Positions 23,337-32,342 are shown, counted from the first letter of the stretch. The stretch: DNA of 64,000 nt from Pedobacter sp. D749 (GCF_019317285.1 NZ_CP079218.1:4526001-4590000), one strand, 5' to 3'. Translations and numbers: made by a program. The notes: generated from the letters alone by a model not told the origin.

Positions 23337-24245
23337 ATGGGTAATTACGCTATCGAAACCGTAGGTCTGAACTTTAACTTTGGCAACCAGGCTATAGTAA
23401 AAGATTTGTCGTTACAAGTACCAAAAGGGAGCATCTATGGTTTTTTAGGCCCGAATGGAGCAGGCAAAACAACAACCATAAAAATCCTGTTGAACCTGCT
23501 GAAGTCGCCAGCCGATCAGGTATTTATATTTGGTAAGGAAATAAACAGTAATCGCATCGCGATTCTTAAACGCATAGGTGCTTTGGTTGAACAACCAGCC
23601 ATTTATGGTCATTTAACAGGAAAAGAAAACCTGGTTAACCGTTGTATCCTGTTAGGCATTAAAAAAGCAAAAGCTGATGAAATGCTATCGCTAGTGGGCT
23701 TGGCAGAAGCAGCAAATAAAAAAGCCAGCAAATATTCGTTGGGTATGAAACAGCGTCTAGGCATAGCGCAGGCACTAATTTCAGATCCTGAATTACTGTT
23801 ATTGGATGAACCTACCAATGGTTTAGATCCAAATGGCATTATCGAAGTTCGGAACCTGATGATCGATTTAGCTACAAAACACCAAAAAACAATACTGGTT
23901 TCAAGCCATTTATTGGCGGAAATAGAAAGAACAGCAACCCATGTTGGCATTATAAACAAAGGTCAATTATTATTTCAGGGAACGATTAACGAACTTCATC
24001 TACTCAGCAAACCGATGCTCCAAATCGAGGTCGATAATACCGAAAGTGCAGGTGCTTTTTTAACAAATTCTGGTTATGAAATTGTCGCAAAAACAGATAA
24101 GATGATCACCCTGCCATATGCTTCATCACAAAAAAGTGGAGAACTAAACACATTGTTGATCCAAAATGGTTTTACGGTGAGCAGTCTTTATCTGCAACGA
24201 AAAGATCTGGAAAATTTATTCTTGGATATTACTAAAACAAACTAA
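23337..24245 (+). CDS. ABC transporter ATP-binding protein (BcrA-type)
   Basis: 302 residues. Walker A is GPNGAGKTTT, the signature is YSLGMKQRLGIAQAL, Walker B is LLLLDEPTNGLDPNG, and the switch His is in ILVSSHLL. The C-terminal extension (~220-302) is typical of BcrA/antibiotic-resistance ATPases. It pairs with the permease gene that starts 2 nt downstream, forming an ABC-2 exporter likely for a cell-envelope antibiotic or lipid-linked compound. The operon is opposite a LytS/LytTR pair and carries putative LytTR sites upstream, so it is probably induced by envelope stress or by its substrate. Confidence 0.94.
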   Translation: MGNYAIETVGLNFNFGNQAIVKDLSLQVPKGSIYGFLGPNGAGKTTTIKILLNLLKSPADQVFIFGKEINSNRIAILKRIGALVEQPAIYGHLTGKENLVNRCILLGIKKAKADEMLSLVGLAEAANKKASKYSLGMKQRLGIAQALISDPELLLLDEPTNGLDPNGIIEVRNLMIDLATKHQKTILVSSHLLAEIERTATHVGIINKGQLLFQGTINELHLLSKPMLQIEVDNTESAGAFLTNSGYEIVAKTDKMITLPYASSQKSGELNTLLIQNGFTVSSLYLQRKDLENLFLDITKTN

Positions 24246-24246
24246 C

Positions 24247-25044
24247 ATGCACGCTCTTTATATTTCTTTAGTATCAGAATTTTACAAATCCCGAAAAACT
24301 TTAGCTTTCTGGGCAGCCATATTATTACCCATTATTATTTGCGGCTTAATCAGCTTTGGCTTTTATTACGACGCTGAAAAAATCATCGCCAACCATTATC
24401 CTCCAATGCTCTTATGGGCACATTATAGCGGTGCAGCACTCGGCGTAATGGGATTTTTGATCATGCCCTTTTATGTCATATTCATGGCCTTTTCAGTCAA
24501 TAATATCGAGCATAAAAACGATACCTGGAAAATGTTATTTGCCCAACCCTTAAATAAATTTTCGATTTATGCGGCAAAATACCTGTATGCAGTATTGTTA
24601 ATATTTATCTGCTTATTCTTATTTGCTACACTTACTTACACATTTGGCCACATATTACAGGTATTAGTCCCTAAGTTTAATTTTAATCAATACAACCCAT
24701 CAAATATTCTGATTAACTCCTACGCTAAATTATTTTTAGCTTCTTTAGGCATTTTATCGCTACAGTTTATATTAAGTTTGTTATGGAGCGATTTCCTTAA
24801 ACCAATGGGCATTGGTTTTGTTGGCACCATTATGGGCATTATTACAGCAAATGTAGGCTGGAAATATGCCTACCTTATCCCCTATTCGCTACCAACACTG
24901 GCTTTAAGAATATCGAAAGTAAAAAAAGGTGCTGATCCGTTAGCTCTCCCTGTTTTTACGCAAGAAATATGGACAAGTTTGATTTATGCTTCGGTTCTTT
25001 TCATCATTGGCTATTTTATTGTAACCAAAAAAAGTATTAAGTAA
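24247..25044 (+). CDS. ABC-2 type permease (lantibiotic/bacitracin exporter-like)
   Basis: 265 residues with about six hydrophobic helices (for example AFWAAILLPIIICGLISFGF and LYAVLLIFICLFLFATLTY). No distinct catalytic motif. It starts 2 nt after the ATPase gene, so is cotranscribed and translationally linked. Size and layout match the permease subunits of small antibiotic-efflux ABC systems. A bidirectional terminator follows at 25104-25144. The substrate is unknown. Confidence 0.88.
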   Translation: MHALYISLVSEFYKSRKTLAFWAAILLPIIICGLISFGFYYDAEKIIANHYPPMLLWAHYSGAALGVMGFLIMPFYVIFMAFSVNNIEHKNDTWKMLFAQPLNKFSIYAAKYLYAVLLIFICLFLFATLTYTFGHILQVLVPKFNFNQYNPSNILINSYAKLFLASLGILSLQFILSLLWSDFLKPMGIGFVGTIMGIITANVGWKYAYLIPYSLPTLALRISKVKKGADPLALPVFTQEIWTSLIYASVLFIIGYFIVTKKSIK

Positions 25045-25103
25045 TCCCGCTTAAATCATCAACAGAATTCAAAGCATATCCGAATAAACATACCTTACAA
25101 ACA

Positions 25104-25144
25104 AAAGCCTGCTAATTTGACTTTAGTATCAAATAGCAGGCTTT
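25104..25144. terminator. Bidirectional terminator hairpin
   Basis: Perfect 11-bp arms AAAGCCTGCTA (25104-25114) and TAGCAGGCTTT (25134-25144) between convergent genes. Confidence 0.75.
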
Positions 25145-25181
25145 GCTGTTTAGAATGAGAGGTTATACGTATCTTTAACTC

Positions 25182-25412
25182 TTATAGAGATAATATTCTT
25201 TCTTTGAATGCCCAGACAATTAACTGATAAGAATTTTTAAGATCAAGCTTTCTTACCATGTTTCTTCTGTGCGTATTAACCGTATGCTCGCTAATAAAAA
25301 GCATTGAGCCAATTTCTTTACTGTTGTAGCCCATCGATAACAGGTTTACAATTTCGACTTCCCTTTCGCTAATCGAAGTATGATTTTCCTGCAATAGGGT
25401 ATTATTTATCAT
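25182..25412 (-). CDS. Stand-alone LuxR-type helix-turn-helix protein
   Basis: 76 residues consisting almost only of a GerE/LuxR DNA-binding domain: SISEREVEIVNLLSMGYNSK, EIGSMLFISEHTVNTHRRNM and VRKLDLKNSYQLI. There is no receiver or sensor domain, so activity may depend on its amount or on interaction with another protein. It lies convergent to the ABC operon and on the opposite strand to the next signalling operon (25890-28448), which contains its own NarL-type regulator. Intact, though much shorter than usual LuxR regulators. Confidence 0.85.
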   Translation of the reverse strand: MINNTLLQENHTSISEREVEIVNLLSMGYNSKEIGSMLFISEHTVNTHRRNMVRKLDLKNSYQLIVWAFKERILSL

Positions 25413-25889
25413 TTGAGAGAGTTTAATGGTGATTTTTTTTTAATAATCAAGTTTTATTAAAAAACAGACTTATTCTAACATCAGTTCAAATTGTTTGTTT
25501 TAATGAAATAGGCGACATTTGTTCTACAATCACAAAACGTTCAGTTGTTATTGTAAACCAAAATTAGGGGCAGGAGCCTATTTGATGTTAGTGCAAAATG
25601 CCCTAAATAGAAAGGTATTTTTACGGTATTTAGATTGTTTTAATCTTCGCTCCATTCAAACAATTTATAAAAATATTTATTTTGAGAATAGGGATATATG
25701 TATCTATTCGATAAGGATTTAGTCGCACTATCTGTGGATAAAAATGAGTTTCCAAAGCAGAGGAACTCTTTTTCTTATAAATCTAATTCTCATAAGTCAA
25801 CACTTACTAATTAAATAGACTTAAATCAATTATTTATCTTCAAATAAACAAAAAAGCATAATTTAGTATCTTAATTTATCAATAAAATA
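25413..25889. other. Gene-poor interval
   Basis: 477 bp of AT-rich sequence. A 67-codon open frame at 25519-25722 has no start signal and low-complexity composition. A possible weak hairpin lies near 25745-25770 (GAGTTTCC ... GGAACTC then T run). No known repeat or RNA was recognised. Confidence 0.4.
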
Positions 25890-26342
25890 ATGTTCGAAAA
25901 AGACGCTAAAAACAGTACGAAAAATACAATACCGGTAGGTATTGCCAGCCAAATGACGGCAGCTTTCCGCAAAAGCCAGAACGCAGAAAAAGGTACTTTT
26001 ACCAAAGCAGCCTGGTTTCCCGCAGAGCAAATTATATCATTAACAAAAAAATTGACAGAATTTGATGGGGATGGTATCAGGATTTATTTTGGAAGATATA
26101 CTGATGATATCATTAATCAGATCAATAAGTTGGACTATGGTGATAAAATACCTGCTAGTTATGCTGAAATGGATACATTACTTCTTGTGATAACCAAGAT
26201 AATTGAAGGCAAGCCCAGAACGGATTACTTTATTGATAATGGCGATATATATGGCGGTCCGATTCCATTACCTACTGACCCTTACAACAGATCTTCCTTA
26301 TGTCCAGAGGTATGCGATAACGACAGTCAATTAATGCTATAA
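25890..26342 (+). CDS. Conserved-looking hypothetical protein, first gene of a signalling operon
   Basis: 150 residues, not assigned to any family I know. No signal peptide or membrane helix. Sequence is well ordered, with aromatic and acidic segments such as FDGDGIRIYFGRYTDDI and YFIDNGDIYGG and a C-terminus with two Cys (SLCPEVCDN) that could bind metal or form a disulfide. The stop is 9 bp before the membrane-protein gene, so it heads a four-gene operon with a kinase and a response regulator. The GIRIYFG segment recurs, in my recollection, in unnamed Bacteroidota proteins; I would not assign a function. Confidence 0.65.
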   Translation: MFEKDAKNSTKNTIPVGIASQMTAAFRKSQNAEKGTFTKAAWFPAEQIISLTKKLTEFDGDGIRIYFGRYTDDIINQINKLDYGDKIPASYAEMDTLLLVITKIIEGKPRTDYFIDNGDIYGGPIPLPTDPYNRSSLCPEVCDNDSQLML

Positions 26343-26350
26343 TTAAATAA

Positions 26351-27046
26351 ATGACAGTGAAAACTGCAACGCATTTTGACATACTAAACAGCTTAAAACT
26401 TATTGCATCAACCGGCAGCTCTTTTATAGAGCTGCTGTGCCTTATACTGGCAATATATTGTTTAGCCAAAGATAAGTCAACATTTTGGCTAATAACGATA
26501 TGCTATATGGCTATAGTAATGTTGACTGAAATAGCTGGAAGGTATTTTGCTATAACATATCATACGAATTTATGTGTTTACAATATTTATACAATATTTG
26601 AGATTTCTTTCATCACTTATGGATTTTTCACTTTCACAAAACAACACAGAAACATAAAACACTGGCTAACTGCAACATACATAGCAACAATATTAATCTA
26701 TACAATATTTACTTTTAGGTATGGTATAAACATTTACAATGCTTTTACGATAAGTATAGCGTCTGTGATTTTTGTAATCTATGGTCTATTATATTTTTAC
26801 TTGTTGCTCAAAGACGAAAATTATATTGATTTAAAGTTGCACCCTGCATTTTGGTGGGTCGGCGGAACATTAATATTTTATTTCGGAAGTACACTCGCCA
26901 ATTTTTTTGATGATATTATTCAGCAAAAATTCTTAGGCAAATATAACACAAGAGTAATAATCTATACTTCACTAAATCTTTTTTTATATGGCTTTTGGGC
27001 CTATTCATTTATATGCAGAGCTCGTCAACGGAAAACATGTCCCTAA
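26351..27046 (+). CDS. Polytopic membrane protein of unknown function
   Basis: 231 residues with six or seven predicted transmembrane helices, e.g. FIELLCLILAIYCLA, FWLITICYMAIVMLTEIAG, YIATILIYTIFTF, VIFVIYGLLYFYLLL and a C-terminal LNLFLYGFWAYSFIC. No catalytic motif seen. It ends 10 bp inside the following kinase gene (overlapping start at 27037), so expression is coupled. A membrane protein next to a kinase with only a short N-terminal anchor suggests that this protein supplies the sensor part, but that is inference. Confidence 0.75.
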   Translation: MTVKTATHFDILNSLKLIASTGSSFIELLCLILAIYCLAKDKSTFWLITICYMAIVMLTEIAGRYFAITYHTNLCVYNIYTIFEISFITYGFFTFTKQHRNIKHWLTATYIATILIYTIFTFRYGINIYNAFTISIASVIFVIYGLLYFYLLLKDENYIDLKLHPAFWWVGGTLIFYFGSTLANFFDDIIQQKFLGKYNTRVIIYTSLNLFLYGFWAYSFICRARQRKTCP

Positions 27047-27804
27047 TAATATTGGCATCATTTGTTTTTCTTTTGATGCCAATATTTCTACTACTTTATA
27101 TCAGATCTTACAACCGGCATAAGAAGAACCATTTTCTGGAAAAGCAGCATATGCAGCAAAAATTTGAGTCCGAAATGCTTCAAACCCGCATTGAGGTACA
27201 AGATCAAACAATGCAAAGTATAGCAACAGAATTACATGATAATGTTGGCCAGTTGCTCAGTCTTACCACACTCACCTTAAACTCTATAAATTTAAATGAT
27301 GGAGAAAAGGCCAAAAAGAAAATCGATAATTCACTAACACTAGTTAATAAATCTATCAAAGAATTAAGGGAGCTGGCCAAGCTGTTACATGGAGAACAAT
27401 TGGTAGAAAATGGCATTGGCCATGCGATAGATCAGGAAATTAACTGGCTTAATAAAGCAGGAACATATGAACTCAAAGTTAATAACCAATTGGCAGATCT
27501 TCAGATCACATCTCCTGATAAGGATCTGATCATTCTTCGTTTATTGCAGGAAATTATCAATAATATTATAAAACATGCTCAGGCAAAACATATACAGATC
27601 GATTCTTATCTCGAGAATAGTGCTTTACATTTAAAGGTAAGTGAGGATGGTATAGGCTTTGATTCAGATATGATTAAAACCAAAAAATCGGGAATGGGGC
27701 TAAATTCAATTTATAAAAGAATTGAGATGATCAATGGAAAATTAGCACTAAATTCGGTGCCTAGCGAAGGCACGTCTATTTCAATTGAAATCCCCTACCC
27801 TTAA
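27037..27804 (+). CDS. HisKA_3-type sensor histidine kinase (NarL-partner type)
   Basis: 255 residues from the ATG at 27037, which overlaps the previous stop by 10 bp; a start at 27013 is also possible. One membrane helix (LIILASFVFLLMPIFLLLY), a coiled-coil linker, the phospho-acceptor box ATELHDNVGQLLSLTTLTLN and an HATPase domain with LLQEIINNIIKHAQAKHI, DGIGFD and GMGLNSIYKRIEMINGKL. No extracytoplasmic sensor of its own, so input may come from the membrane protein encoded before it. It phosphorylates the NarL-type regulator 2 nt downstream. Confidence 0.93.
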   Translation: MSLIILASFVFLLMPIFLLLYIRSYNRHKKNHFLEKQHMQQKFESEMLQTRIEVQDQTMQSIATELHDNVGQLLSLTTLTLNSINLNDGEKAKKKIDNSLTLVNKSIKELRELAKLLHGEQLVENGIGHAIDQEINWLNKAGTYELKVNNQLADLQITSPDKDLIILRLLQEIINNIIKHAQAKHIQIDSYLENSALHLKVSEDGIGFDSDMIKTKKSGMGLNSIYKRIEMINGKLALNSVPSEGTSISIEIPYP

Positions 27805-27806
27805 TT

Positions 27807-28448
27807 ATGCAGAACCAAAGTATTTCTATTGCAATTGTTGATGACCACACCCTCTTCCGCTCCGGATTGGCTAGTTTATTAGCAGAATTTGATGAAATAG
27901 AAGTTATGTTCGAAGCCATGAACGGAATCGATCTTCAAACTAAAATTAATCAGCACGCTGAAGTCCAGCTTATTTTAATGGATATTAACATGCCTGTAAT
28001 GGATGGTTTTGCCGCCACCAAATGGGTTAAAGCCAACCATCCAAATGTTCATGTACTTGCACTAAGCATGCTCGAAGATGAAAAAGCAATAATTGGGATG
28101 CTCAAAGCTGGTGCCGGAGGCTATATGCTAAAAGAATCTACACCATCTGATTTATTAAGGGCAATTAAAGTAATCATAGATAAAGGATTCTATGTAAATG
28201 AGCTCGTATCAGGCAGGCTTTTGGTGGCTTTAAAAGACAATGGAATTAAACCAACATTTTCTGAAAGAGAACTTACGTTTCTGCAACATTGCAGCACTGA
28301 GCTTACCTATAAAGAAATTGCTGACCTCATGAATGTCAGTCCGCGTACCGTTGACAACTATAGGGAATCTCTTTTTGCTAAACTAAACATGAAGTCGCGC
28401 ACCGGATTAGTGGTATATGGCATCAAAAACAACCTAATTAACATCTAG
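27807..28448 (+). CDS. NarL/FixJ-family response regulator
   Basis: 213 residues. Receiver: IAIVDDHTLFRSGLASLL, the phospho-acceptor Asp in LILMDINMPVMDGFAA, Lys in GGYMLKESTPSDLL. Output: LuxR-type HTH with SERELTFLQHCSTELTYKEI, ADLMNVSPRTVDNY and LNMKSRTGLVVYGI. It follows the kinase gene by 2 bp and is the last gene of the operon. Target genes are not evident from the window. Confidence 0.96.
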   Translation: MQNQSISIAIVDDHTLFRSGLASLLAEFDEIEVMFEAMNGIDLQTKINQHAEVQLILMDINMPVMDGFAATKWVKANHPNVHVLALSMLEDEKAIIGMLKAGAGGYMLKESTPSDLLRAIKVIIDKGFYVNELVSGRLLVALKDNGIKPTFSERELTFLQHCSTELTYKEIADLMNVSPRTVDNYRESLFAKLNMKSRTGLVVYGIKNNLINI

Positions 28449-28590
28449 CGTAAACAATAATCAAATCATTGTATTACAGATAAATACACTTAAAAAATCA
28501 TACAATTTATTTGTAAAGAATAATCCCTAAGTAAAGAAATTTGCACCAAATTTACTTTTCAAATAATTATTAAATAAAATTTGCATAACT

Positions 28591-28602
28591 AACTAATTAG
28601 TT
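28591..28602. promoter_or_regulatory. Palindromic putative BlaI operator
   Basis: AACTAATTAGTT, a perfect 12-bp palindrome, lies 57 bp upstream of the blaI-like start. BlaI/MecI-type repressors bind short AT-rich palindromes and repress their own operon, so this is a candidate operator. Confidence 0.45.
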
Positions 28603-28659
28603 TTAACTTTAATTAAGGCAATTCATTTGCCATCATCCTTATTATTATTATTAACTATT

Positions 28660-29037
28660 ATGGAAATTAAAGATTTAACCAAAGCCGAAGAGCAGATTAT
28701 GCAGGTTTTATGGCAGTTGGAAAAGGCATTCGTTAAAGAGGTTATTGATGAACTCCCCCTTCCTAAACCGGCTTACAATACCGTATCAACCATTATTAGA
28801 ATTTTAGAAACCAAAGGTTTTATTGGTCACGAAGCCTTTGGTAAGGCTCATCAGTATTACCCTTTAATCAGTAAAGAAGAGTACAAGCGCCATGCAACAG
28901 AAAAGCTGTTAGGCAATTACTTTGAAAATTCAGTAGAGAGTATGTTTTCTTTTTTCGTTAAAGAAGAAAAACTGGATTTAAGTGATGTTGACGAAATTTT
29001 AAAAATGATTAATAAAATTAAACATAAGCCAAAATGA
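28660..29037 (+). CDS. BlaI/MecI/CopY-family repressor
   Basis: 125 residues from the ATG at 28660 (the in-frame TTG at 28627 is too far upstream to be needed). The winged-helix domain reads KAEEQIMQVLWQLEKAFVKE, then PAYNTVSTIIRILETKGFIG, a clear match to BlaI repressors, followed by a C-terminal dimerisation helix. In classical systems the repressor is released when a membrane M56 protease (BlaR1 type) cleaves it. The next gene overlaps by 4 bp (29034-29037) and encodes exactly such a membrane M56 protein, so they form a signalling pair. The signal may not be beta-lactams in Bacteroidota. Confidence 0.94.
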   Translation: MEIKDLTKAEEQIMQVLWQLEKAFVKEVIDELPLPKPAYNTVSTIIRILETKGFIGHEAFGKAHQYYPLISKEEYKRHATEKLLGNYFENSVESMFSFFVKEEKLDLSDVDEILKMINKIKHKPK

Positions 29038-31025
29038 GTTTTGCCCACTACCTATTACAGGTGAACTTATACTTAATTGTTTTTTTCGGTTTTTACAAAT
29101 TACTGTTAGATAAGGAGACCTATTTTACTTTAAACCGCATTTATTTAATATCTGCGGGTGCATTATCCCTCTGCATACCATTTATCCGTTTAGAATGGCT
29201 TACGGAACAGAAAGCGGCGCAACAGGTTTATACTTCAGTTAATTGGGAAGCTGTATTAGCACAGGCAACAACTGTAACAGAACGTAACACTGGTTTTAAC
29301 TGGGGAAATGCATTCGTTTACATTTATTGCGCAGGTATTTTTTTCTTCTTAGGTAGATTGGTATTTAATTTATTAGCAGTTAAAAAACTCATTACTATAA
29401 ATAAAGCTGGCTCAGCTTTCTCTTTTTTTGGCAAAAAAGTAATTGATCAGGAATTACCACAAATGGATGTGATTGATATTCATGAAGAAGCACACATCAA
29501 ACAATGGCATACCCTGGATGTTTTATTTTTCGAGATTATAGGGATTATTACCTGGTTAAACCCGGTGATTTATCTTTATAAGAAAGCCATTAAAAATATC
29601 CACGAATTTTTAGCTGACGAACTTGCTGCCGAATTTCAGGGTGATAAAGCTGAATATGCGATGCTGTTATTGAGCAAGTCATTTGGTATTTCACCAAATA
29701 CCTTAACAAATGGCTTCTTAGAAAAATCATTGATCAAAAAAAGAATTTTCATGCTTCATAAGGAACGATCTAAAAAGATAGCAATTATGAAGTATGGAAT
29801 CTTTATTCCGCTATTTGCCCTTCTCATTGTATTTTCATCGGCTACTGTTCGTAAAAACGAGAAATTGTTATCCATTACCGATCAAATCCCTATGGATAAG
29901 CCCATTGAACTGGTTGAAAACATGGTTACAGCTCCAGAGAAGATAACTATTGCACCTAAAATTTCGGTTGATGGCAAAACAGATCCAAAGTGGACAGGAT
30001 TTTATCAGTTTCTAGGCAGGCACATCAAATACCCAACTGCAGCCAATAGCGATCAGATTCAGGGAAATGCCCAGATAAGGTTTAATTTAAAAGGTGGAAG
30101 AGTTACCAATGTTACATCAAATGTAGAACTAGGCGCTGGCTGTGATGAAGAAGTGATGAAAGCAGTTTTATCTTATAAAGGATTTAAAACTGTAGCTGAT
30201 GGTAAATATGCTTTAACGGTTAGCTTTAGAATTCCAGAATCTTCAAAAGCGTTCAGGAATAAATTGTTACCTAAATCTGGCGAATATGTAAATCTGAACA
30301 GGATTAATATCATGTCTTTTCTGCCTAAAACTACTGACACCGAAACCAATGTCATTAAATCTGAAAATACAGATAAAGTATATGATTTCGTTTCGATTGA
30401 TAAACAGCCGGAATTTCCGGGTGGCGTAACCCAATTTTATAAATACCTGGGTGGCAGCATTAAATACCCGAAGATGGCGCTGGATAATAATGTGCAAGGT
30501 AAAGTTTTCCTTAGTTTTTTAGTTGAGAAGGATGGTTCATTAACAGATGTCCAAATTACCCGGGGTTTAGGAAGTGGTACAGACGAAGAAGCAATGAGGG
30601 TTATAAAAGAATCGCCAAAGTGGAACCCAGGCATCCAGAACGGCTTAGCAGTAAGAGTTAAATATAATATTAACGTTAATTTCAAACTCAACGACCCTGT
30701 ACCTGTAAAAGACACTAAAACAAGTAGCATTACCGGTGACAAGATCAGATTAAAAGATGGCAAAACTCTTAATGCGCTAATCATTGTAGATGGCGTTAAA
30801 TTATCAGATAACAGTCAGTTGAATACGATAAACCCAAACAGTATCGAATCAATAGAAGTATTAAAAGATCAAACTGCAATGAATCTATATGGGCCAAAAG
30901 CCAGGGGTGGTGTAATTTTAGTTACCAGCAAAGGCGCAAAAAGCAATGTTTTCAGGCCACTTAACTCAAAAGAGCTTTCGATAGATAAGAACATTGATTT
31001 TTTCGAACTCAAAAGAAAATTTTAA
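29034..31025 (+). CDS. BlaR1-like M56 membrane metallopeptidase with TonB_C and plug-like modules
   Basis: 663 residues. Residues 1-~260 form the membrane protease part: several helices, the zinc motif H150-EEA-H154 in DIHEEAHIKQWHTLDVLFFE, and the downstream FLADELAAEF. After a last helix (FIPLFALLIVFSSAT, ~262) the extracytoplasmic region carries two TonB_C-like domains: a first, partly divergent one (~320-405, IKYPTAANSDQIQGNAQIRF) and a canonical one (~460-555, IKYPKMALDNNVQGKVFLSF). The end (~580-650) has a plug-like segment with LIIVDGVKLS, SIESIEVLKDQTAMNLYGPK and GVILVTSKG. This domain set is unusual but known in Bacteroidota. Confidence 0.9.
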   Translation: MSFAHYLLQVNLYLIVFFGFYKLLLDKETYFTLNRIYLISAGALSLCIPFIRLEWLTEQKAAQQVYTSVNWEAVLAQATTVTERNTGFNWGNAFVYIYCAGIFFFLGRLVFNLLAVKKLITINKAGSAFSFFGKKVIDQELPQMDVIDIHEEAHIKQWHTLDVLFFEIIGIITWLNPVIYLYKKAIKNIHEFLADELAAEFQGDKAEYAMLLLSKSFGISPNTLTNGFLEKSLIKKRIFMLHKERSKKIAIMKYGIFIPLFALLIVFSSATVRKNEKLLSITDQIPMDKPIELVENMVTAPEKITIAPKISVDGKTDPKWTGFYQFLGRHIKYPTAANSDQIQGNAQIRFNLKGGRVTNVTSNVELGAGCDEEVMKAVLSYKGFKTVADGKYALTVSFRIPESSKAFRNKLLPKSGEYVNLNRINIMSFLPKTTDTETNVIKSENTDKVYDFVSIDKQPEFPGGVTQFYKYLGGSIKYPKMALDNNVQGKVFLSFLVEKDGSLTDVQITRGLGSGTDEEAMRVIKESPKWNPGIQNGLAVRVKYNINVNFKLNDPVPVKDTKTSSITGDKIRLKDGKTLNALIIVDGVKLSDNSQLNTINPNSIESIEVLKDQTAMNLYGPKARGGVILVTSKGAKSNVFRPLNSKELSIDKNIDFFELKRKF

Positions 31026-31037
31026 CTAAAATTTAAT

Positions 31038-31676
31038 ATGAAAAACGTAATCATATTTACCATGCTGATGGCCTTTAGTTTAGCCGGTTTTGCCCAAAAG
31101 GCAGATAGTACCAGAACACCTAAAGTTACACTCAGGGGAATCTCAACATTAGATACTGAACCTTTAATTGTAATTGATGGGAACAAACAATATATAAGAG
31201 GCACATCATCACTTAGCAATGTAGACCCCAATAATATCGAAGCTGTAAATATCTTAAAAGACAGTTTAGCAACAGCAAGGTATGGCGCTGATCGTTTTGC
31301 AGGTGTAATAGAGGTTAAAACCAAAAATGGTTCTCTGAGTAATAATTATGGACTTAAAACCACTCCGATAAAAACTGGCGATTCCAAATTAAAAGGGAAA
31401 GTATCGGGATTTAACGTGCGTCCATCAATACCAAATATTGATACGCCTGGAGAAGTAAGATACTTATTGAACAGAGATTTTGACCCTAAGGCAAAGCCAC
31501 TTTATATTGTTGATGGGAAAGAAGCTTCAGGAATAAACAATTTGGATCAGGAGTCTATTGAATCAATAGAAGTGCTAAAGGATTCATCTGCTATAACTTT
31601 ACATGGTGATAAGGGCAAAAATGGAGTGGTGATTATTACCAGCAAAAAACCAAAAGCAAGTCCCAGGAAAAACTAA
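31038..31676 (+). CDS. Secreted protein made of two SusC-plug-like modules
   Basis: 212 residues with a signal peptide (FTMLMAFSLAGFAQ). Two copies of a plug-like motif: LIVIDGNKQYIRG with NNIEAVNILKDSLATARYGA and GVIEVKTKNG, then LYIVDGKEASG with SIESIEVLKDSSAITLHGD and GVVIITSKK. No beta-barrel follows, so this is not a transporter. Such modules are the N-terminal gate of TonB-dependent channels. The gene starts 12 bp after the M56 gene, whose C-terminus has the same module. The two probably act in one periplasmic signalling or scaffolding complex, but this is inferred. Confidence 0.8.
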   Translation: MKNVIIFTMLMAFSLAGFAQKADSTRTPKVTLRGISTLDTEPLIVIDGNKQYIRGTSSLSNVDPNNIEAVNILKDSLATARYGADRFAGVIEVKTKNGSLSNNYGLKTTPIKTGDSKLKGKVSGFNVRPSIPNIDTPGEVRYLLNRDFDPKAKPLYIVDGKEASGINNLDQESIESIEVLKDSSAITLHGDKGKNGVVIITSKKPKASPRKN

Positions 31677-31702
31677 ATAATCAATATTTTAACAAAAAAA
31701 CA

Positions 31703-32101
31703 ATGAGAAAGCTAATCTTTTTAGCCCTAACGGGCATCGCTATGTGCTTAAATCAAACAAAAGCACAAGACAATTCAAACAAAATTTATGATTTTACTTC
31801 CCTGGAAAAGGTACCCGATTATCCTGGAGGCATTAAGAAATTTTATGAATTCTTAGGTCGCGAGATTAAGTATCCGGAAGTAGCAAAGAAAAATAGCACA
31901 CAGGGAAAAGTATTTGCTTCTTTTGTAGTAGAGAAAAATGGGGCGCTAACAGATATTCAAATTACCAAAGGCCTCACAAAAGAAACGGATGACGAGGCCT
32001 TAAGAGTATTGAACAAATCGCCAAGATGGAATCCTGGGTTGTTAAATGGAAAACCTGTTCGTGTGAAATACAATATCAATATTAACTTTAGTATGAAGTA
32101 A
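31703..32101 (+). CDS. Secreted TonB_C-domain protein
   Basis: 132 residues: a short signal peptide (ALTGIAMCLNQTKAQ) followed by one TonB C-terminal domain: YPGGIKKFYEFLGREIKYPE, QGKVFASFVVEKNGALTDIQ, ITKGLTKETDDEALRVLNKS, PRWNPGLLNGKPVRVKYNIN. It lacks the membrane anchor and Pro-rich linker of a true TonB. Its sequence is close to the second TonB_C module of the M56 gene, including DIQITKGL versus DVQITRGL, which suggests duplication. It is the last gene of the cluster; a terminator follows at 32132-32159. Confidence 0.88.
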   Translation: MRKLIFLALTGIAMCLNQTKAQDNSNKIYDFTSLEKVPDYPGGIKKFYEFLGREIKYPEVAKKNSTQGKVFASFVVEKNGALTDIQITKGLTKETDDEALRVLNKSPRWNPGLLNGKPVRVKYNININFSMK

Positions 32102-32131
32102 ATCCGAAATTGGCAATTGGCTTAAACGCAC

Positions 32132-32160
32132 AAAACCCCAGCAAAATTGCCGGGGTTTTA
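32132..32160 (+). terminator. Terminator of the BlaI/M56 cluster
   Basis: AAAACCCC (32132-32139) / GGGGTTTT (32152-32159), with an inner GCAA/TTGC pair. Confidence 0.8.
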
Positions 32161-32320
32161 TGTTTTCTCTCCTGTCTCGGAAGACTAAATTTAGAAAAAT
32201 TTTAATGCATATACAAATATTACAGAATAAAATTTCCAAATACGCAAAAATTTAATATGCAAACATAAGATTATTGCCACTTTCGCAAACTTTTATTTCG
32301 AGCCAATCTGATTATATAAG

Positions 32321-32342
32321 CTTTCGATTTTCAAATCGAAAG
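32321..32342. repeat. Perfect inverted repeat in the gap before sdhB
   Basis: CTTTCGATTT (32321-32330) and AAATCGAAAG (32333-32342). The 32161-32490 gap has no gene; function of this hairpin is unclear. Confidence 0.45.

Noticed and set aside
25519..25722. 67-codon frame between the LuxR-type gene and the signalling operon
   Set aside because: No promoter box, low-complexity composition, and no recognisable family.
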